Part shown: piece by piece, positions 60,298-64,000 of the stretch | Numbering within the stretch: the first letter of the stretch is position 1 | How the letters are laid out: each line of letters begins with the position of its first letter | Source: Rubrivivax sp. | Lineage (GTDB): Bacteria > Pseudomonadota > Gammaproteobacteria > Burkholderiales > Burkholderiaceae_C | Assembly: GCA_020852865.1 (NCBI GenBank) | Contig: JADYZZ010000059.1 | Coordinates: forward strand, 62,001 to 126,000 | Reading direction: 5' to 3' | Length of the DNA stretch: 64,000 nucleotides | Program-made: the position numbers and the translations under genes | The notes under the pieces: generated by a model | Told to the model about the DNA's origin: nothing | What the model saw: only the letters and a program-made list of their open reading frames with translations | The model's database searches: none

Positions 60298-60954
60298 ATG
60301 AGTGCGCCGCGCCTCGTCCTCGTCGACGACCACTCGCTGTGCCGTACCGGGCTGTCCGACCTGCTGCGCCAGCGTGGCGGCATGGAGGTGCTGGCTGCGC
60401 TTGCCGACCCCGACCAGGTCGTCGCCGTGCTGCGCGAGCAGCGCCCGGATCTGCTGGTGCTCGACCTGCGCATGCCCGCCGTCGACGGGCTGACGCTGCT
60501 GCAGCGCATCCGCGCCGAGGGCCTGGACACGCCGGTCGTGATCCTGACGATGAGCGACTCCGAGACCGACCTCGCCGCCGCGCTGCGCGCCGGCGTGCGC
60601 GGCTACCTGCTCAAGGACATGGAGCCCGAGGACGTGATCACCGCGATCGGCAACGCCGCGCGCGGCGAGCTGGTCGTGGCGCCGGCGATGACGCTCAAGC
60701 TCGCCCAGCTGCTGCAAGACGGCAGCAAGGGCCGCAACCGCGGCGACCTCCTGGCCTCGCTCACCGAACGCGAGCGCCAGATCCTCGACCACCTGGCGCG
60801 CGGCGAGAGCAACAAGACGATCGCGCGTGCGCTCGAAATCAGCCACGACACCGTCAAGCTGCACGTGCGCCATATCCTCGCCAAGCTCAACCTGAGCTCG
60901 CGCGTCGAGGCCGCGGTGTTCGCGGTCGAAGCGCGGGTGGCCGGGCCGCGCTGA
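60298..60954 (+). CDS. NarL-like response regulator
   Basis: RLVLVDDHSLCRTGLSDLL; LVLDLRMPAVDG; LTERERQILDHLARGESNKTIARALEISHDTVKLHVRHILAKL. Confidence 0.93.
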   Translation: MSAPRLVLVDDHSLCRTGLSDLLRQRGGMEVLAALADPDQVVAVLREQRPDLLVLDLRMPAVDGLTLLQRIRAEGLDTPVVILTMSDSETDLAAALRAGVRGYLLKDMEPEDVITAIGNAARGELVVAPAMTLKLAQLLQDGSKGRNRGDLLASLTERERQILDHLARGESNKTIARALEISHDTVKLHVRHILAKLNLSSRVEAAVFAVEARVAGPR

Positions 60955-61128
60955 GGCACACCGAAGTCGCCGGCCGCAGGCGGGCGGCGTTGGCGCGATC
61001 GACCATGCCGGCGGCTGCATGCGGCGAACGGACTCCCCCGGGCCTTCCTGTAGCGTGCCGCGGCAGGCCCGGGGCTGCGCCGGGCCGCATGGTCCTGCCG
61101 AGCCGAGGTGGAACCTGGTGCCTTGCGC

Positions 61129-61956
61129 CTACAGGACCGGGGCGGGCCGGCGGCGCCCCACGGGCGCCCCGGCGCCGAACCACGCCAGTTCCTCGCGCAG
61201 CCGGACCACCTCGCCGACGATGGTGAGGCAGGGCGAGGCGAGCCCGGCTTCGGCCACGCGCGCCGCCAACGTGCCCAGCGTGCCGGCAACCACGCGCTGC
61301 CCGGCCAGCGTGCCGTTGCCCACCACCGCGGCCGGCCAGTCGGCGCCCAGGCCATGGGCGGCGAGTTGGGTGCAGATCGTCTCCAGGCCCGACAGGCCCA
61401 TGTAGATCACCACCGTCTGGCCCGGGCGGGCCAGCGCCTGCCAGTCGAGGTTGCAGCTGCCGTCCTTCAGATGCCCGGTGACGACGACGCAGCTGTGCGC
61501 GCAGTCGCGGTGCGTGAGCGGGATGCCGGCGTAGGCCGACACGCCGCAGGCCGCCGTGATCCCCGGAACCACCTCGAACGGCACGCCGGCGGCGGCCAGC
61601 GCCTGCAGCTCCTCGCCGCCGCGACCGAAGACGAACGGATCGCCGCCCTTGAGCCGCACCACCGAGCGGCCCGCGCGCGCCAGATCCACCAGCATCGCGT
61701 TGATGCGCTCCTGCGGCACGCTGTGACGCGCGCGCTCCTTGCCGACGTAGATGCGCTCGGCGCGGGCGCCCACGAGCGCGAGCACGCCGTCGCCGACGAG
61801 GTGGTCGTAGACGACGACGTCGGCACGCTCGAGCAGCCGTGCCGCGCGCAGCGTGAGCAGCTCGGGGTCTCCGGGTCCGGCGCCGACGAGGTACACGGCG
61901 CCGCCGTCGGCACCCCAGGCGCGCACCATCGCGGCCACATCGACGAACGAGTTCAT
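61129..61956 (-). CDS. cobA: Uroporphyrinogen-III C-methyltransferase (SUMT)
   Basis: [64 protein letters not shown]. Confidence 0.95.
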   Translation of the reverse strand: MNSFVDVAAMVRAWGADGGAVYLVGAGPGDPELLTLRAARLLERADVVVYDHLVGDGVLALVGARAERIYVGKERARHSVPQERINAMLVDLARAGRSVVRLKGGDPFVFGRGGEELQALAAAGVPFEVVPGITAACGVSAYAGIPLTHRDCAHSCVVVTGHLKDGSCNLDWQALARPGQTVVIYMGLSGLETICTQLAAHGLGADWPAAVVGNGTLAGQRVVAGTLGTLAARVAEAGLASPCLTIVGEVVRLREELAWFGAGAPVGRRRPAPVL

Positions 61957-61973
61957 GCGGCTCTCCTCGAAGC

Positions 61974-62375
61974 TCAGGCGTCGCCGGCGCCGCTGACGCC
62001 GCGCGACCGCGAGATCGCCGAGGCGCTGGGCCCGGTGCTGGCCGCGCGCGGCCCGGGTTCGGTGTCCGGCGCGGATGCGGCGCCCTCGTGCTCGGCGCCG
62101 GATAGGAAGACGAAGTCGAAGCGCCCGCCCTCGATCTCGACGTAATCGAGCACGGTGTCGGCGAGGATCGGCCGGCTCGGTGCGGCGAGCAGCACGGTCA
62201 GGTCTTCGCAGCGCACGGTCTCGTCGTTCTCGCGCTCGGCGTCGAAGCCCATGCCGAACGCGACGCTGCCGTCGGGCCGCCGGCGTGCGGCGACGCGCAG
62301 CGCCAGGCCTTCGGCATCGCTGCGGCGGGCGGCCGAGCGCAGTTCGGCGACGGCGGCCGGGGTGATGCGGAACAT
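61974..62375 (-). CDS. dsrR: A-type Fe-S carrier (IscA)-like protein lacking CGC, DsrR-like
   Basis: [33 protein letters not shown]...[51 protein letters not shown]. Confidence 0.65.
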   Translation of the reverse strand: MFRITPAAVAELRSAARRSDAEGLALRVAARRRPDGSVAFGMGFDAERENDETVRCEDLTVLLAAPSRPILADTVLDYVEIEGGRFDFVFLSGAEHEGAASAPDTEPGPRAASTGPSASAISRSRGVSGAGDA

Positions 62376-62398
62376 CGGGTGCGACTCCTGCGGGCCGT

Positions 62399-62755
62399 TC
62401 AGTGCTCGCCCTTGGTGCGCAGCAGACCGGCCAGCCGGTTGCCCTGCTTCTGCGGCCCGCCCATCGGGAACAGCAGGTGCAGCGCGTGGTTGCTGGCGCG
62501 CTCGGCGCCCCACAGCGGGGTGAAGTGGCGGATCATCACGCGCACCTGGGGCTGCACGCCATGCTCGTGCCAGAAGCGGCGCAGGAAGTCGATCACCTCC
62601 CAGTGCGCCGGCGTGAGCTCGAGCCCCTCCTCGCGCGCCAGCGCGGTGGCGAAGGCTTCCGACCAGTCCTGCAGATCGACCAGGTAGCCCTCGCGGTCGG
62701 TCGGCACGGCGCGCCCTTCGACCATGACGGTGCGCAGGGGCGAAGACGGTGGCAT
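62399..62755 (-). CDS. DsrC/TusE family protein lacking C-terminal cysteines
   Basis: [58 protein letters not shown]...[24 protein letters not shown]. Confidence 0.85.
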   Translation of the reverse strand: MPPSSPLRTVMVEGRAVPTDREGYLVDLQDWSEAFATALAREEGLELTPAHWEVIDFLRRFWHEHGVQPQVRVMIRHFTPLWGAERASNHALHLLFPMGGPQKQGNRLAGLLRTKGEH

Positions 62756-62773
62756 GGCGTGGCTCCTCCTCGG

Positions 62774-64000
62774 TCAGGCGGCGAGCATGGCGGGCCCTGC
62801 GCGCTCGGCGCGGGCACGCCGCACGAAATCGACGAAACGCGGCACCCAGGCCGCTCCGGCGCCACTGCGCAGGTGCGCATACGACGCGAGCAGCCGGTGC
62901 AGCACCAACCCGTCGTGGCGGCCGTCGATGCCGTGCCCGCGCTGCATCCGATAGGCGTAGCGCAGTCCGGGATCGAGGTTCTCGAGGCTCGAGTGGTGGA
63001 ACTCGTGCCCCTGCACGACGCCCGCGCCGCCGCCCGCCCAGGGCATGTCCTCGGTCTCCTGCAGCCGCACGTAGCCGCGGGCGACGCTGCGCTCGTGCAT
63101 CACCGCGTCGGCCGGGATCACACCGACCATCGGCGCGCTGCGGCCCTGCCAGCGGATGCTGCGCGCCAGGTACATCAGACCGCCGCATTCGGCATAGGTG
63201 GGCAAGCCGCCTTCGATCGCGGCCCGCAGCGCGCCGCGCAGCGGCGCATTGGCGGCGAGCGCGTCGAGGCAGGCCTCGGGAAATCCGCCGCCGATGACCA
63301 GGCCATCGAGCGCCGGCAGCCCTGCGTCGCGCAGCGTGTCGACGAAGACGAGTTCGGCGCCGGCCGCCTCGAGCGCGGCCAGATCGCCAGGGTAGTAGAA
63401 GCCGAAGGCGCGGTCGCGCGCGACGCCGATGCGCAGCGCGCGCCGGCCGGCCGCGGCCGCTGCGCCGGCGCCATCGGCGACGGCCGGCGGCGCAGCGAGC
63501 GGCGGCGCGGCCGCAGCGATCGCGCGCACACGCGCCAGATCGACCTGCGCGGCGACGTCGCGGCCGATCGCCCGCACGCGCTCGCTCGCCGCCGCGACTT
63601 CGCTGCAGGGCACGAGCCCGAGGTGGCGTTCGGCGATCGCCAGGCGCGCATCCTCGGCCAGCGCGCCCAGCACCGGCACCGTGGTGTGGCGCTCGATGGC
63701 GGCGCGCAGCTTGGACTCGTGGCGTGCGCCGCGCACGCGGTTGAGCACGACGCCGGCGATGCGCACCTCGGGGTCGAACGCCTGCTGGCCGAGCAGCAGC
63801 GGCGCGATGCCGCGCGTCATGCCGCGCGCATCGAGCACCAGCAGCACCGGCGCGGCCAGCAGCCGCGCCAGCGCGGCGTTGCTGTCGCTGCCGTCGGGCG
63901 CCAGCCCGTCGTGCAGGCCCATGTTGCCTTCGACGAGCGCGAGCTCAGCCGCCCCGGCGTGCCGCGCGAACGCGGCGCACAACGCCTCGGGGCGTTCCAG
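62774..64000 (-). CDS. dsrN: Cobyrinate a,c-diamide synthase-like glutamine amidotransferase (DsrN-like), 5' end outside window
   Basis: VLVLDARGMTRGIAPLL; RIAGVVLNRV; GLVIGGGFPEACLDALAAN; LPTYAECGGLMYL; open frame continues to the window edge. Confidence 0.82.
   Translation of the reverse strand: MERPEALCAAFARHAGAAELALVEGNMGLHDGLAPDGSDSNAALARLLAAPVLLVLDARGMTRGIAPLLLGQQAFDPEVRIAGVVLNRVRGARHESKLRAAIERHTTVPVLGALAEDARLAIAERHLGLVPCSEVAAASERVRAIGRDVAAQVDLARVRAIAAAAPPLAAPPAVADGAGAAAAAGRRALRIGVARDRAFGFYYPGDLAALEAAGAELVFVDTLRDAGLPALDGLVIGGGFPEACLDALAANAPLRGALRAAIEGGLPTYAECGGLMYLARSIRWQGRSAPMVGVIPADAVMHERSVARGYVRLQETEDMPWAGGGAGVVQGHEFHHSSLENLDPGLRYAYRMQRGHGIDGRHDGLVLHRLLASYAHLRSGAGAAWVPRFVDFVRRARAERAGPAMLAA

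Noticed and set aside
58924-61020. 698-aa minus-strand ORF
   Set aside because: Antisense to the histidine kinase/regulator pair.
61066-61095. GC-rich hairpin after the NarL-like gene as a rho-independent terminator
   Set aside because: No T-tract follows; cannot be distinguished from generic GC-rich self-complementarity.

Overview
High-GC, gene-dense chromosomal window, most consistent with a betaproteobacterium (Burkholderiales-like; inferred from gene content and GC, not tested). The left half (about 1-27.9 kb) is ordinary chromosome: PAS and HD-GYP signalling proteins, a branched-chain amino-acid-type binding protein, an EamA transporter, an M20 peptidase, a caspase-like protease, an Omp85-family protein, a trypsin-like protease, an IclR-amidohydrolase-peptide ABC transporter-acyl-CoA synthetase catabolic cluster, tRNA-Phe, an NtrYX-type two-component pair, rsmB and folE. 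The right part (about 27.9-64 kb) is a dense sulfur-oxidation island: BLUF protein, soxCDYZAXB, a FadL-type porin, an AhpD-Rieske fusion, USP, TauE/SafE exporter, soeCBA, qmoAB-hdrCB, a DsrC/TusE-like protein, rhodanese, an SCP2-like protein, aprA-aprB-sat, a LysR regulator, a NarXL-type pair, cobA, and a terminal cluster (DsrR-like, DsrC/TusE-like and DsrN-like) that suggests a dsr operon continues beyond the right edge. The observations most worth a second look are: SoxCD, Soe, Apr/Sat/Qmo and dsr-type accessory genes side by side; two DsrC-family proteins lacking the C-terminal redox cysteine; a ~160-bp palindromic MITE-like element at the soxZ stop codon; and a ~377-bp composite inverted repeat with internal tandem units near the rhodanese gene. 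All functional calls are from reading motifs; no database search was run.
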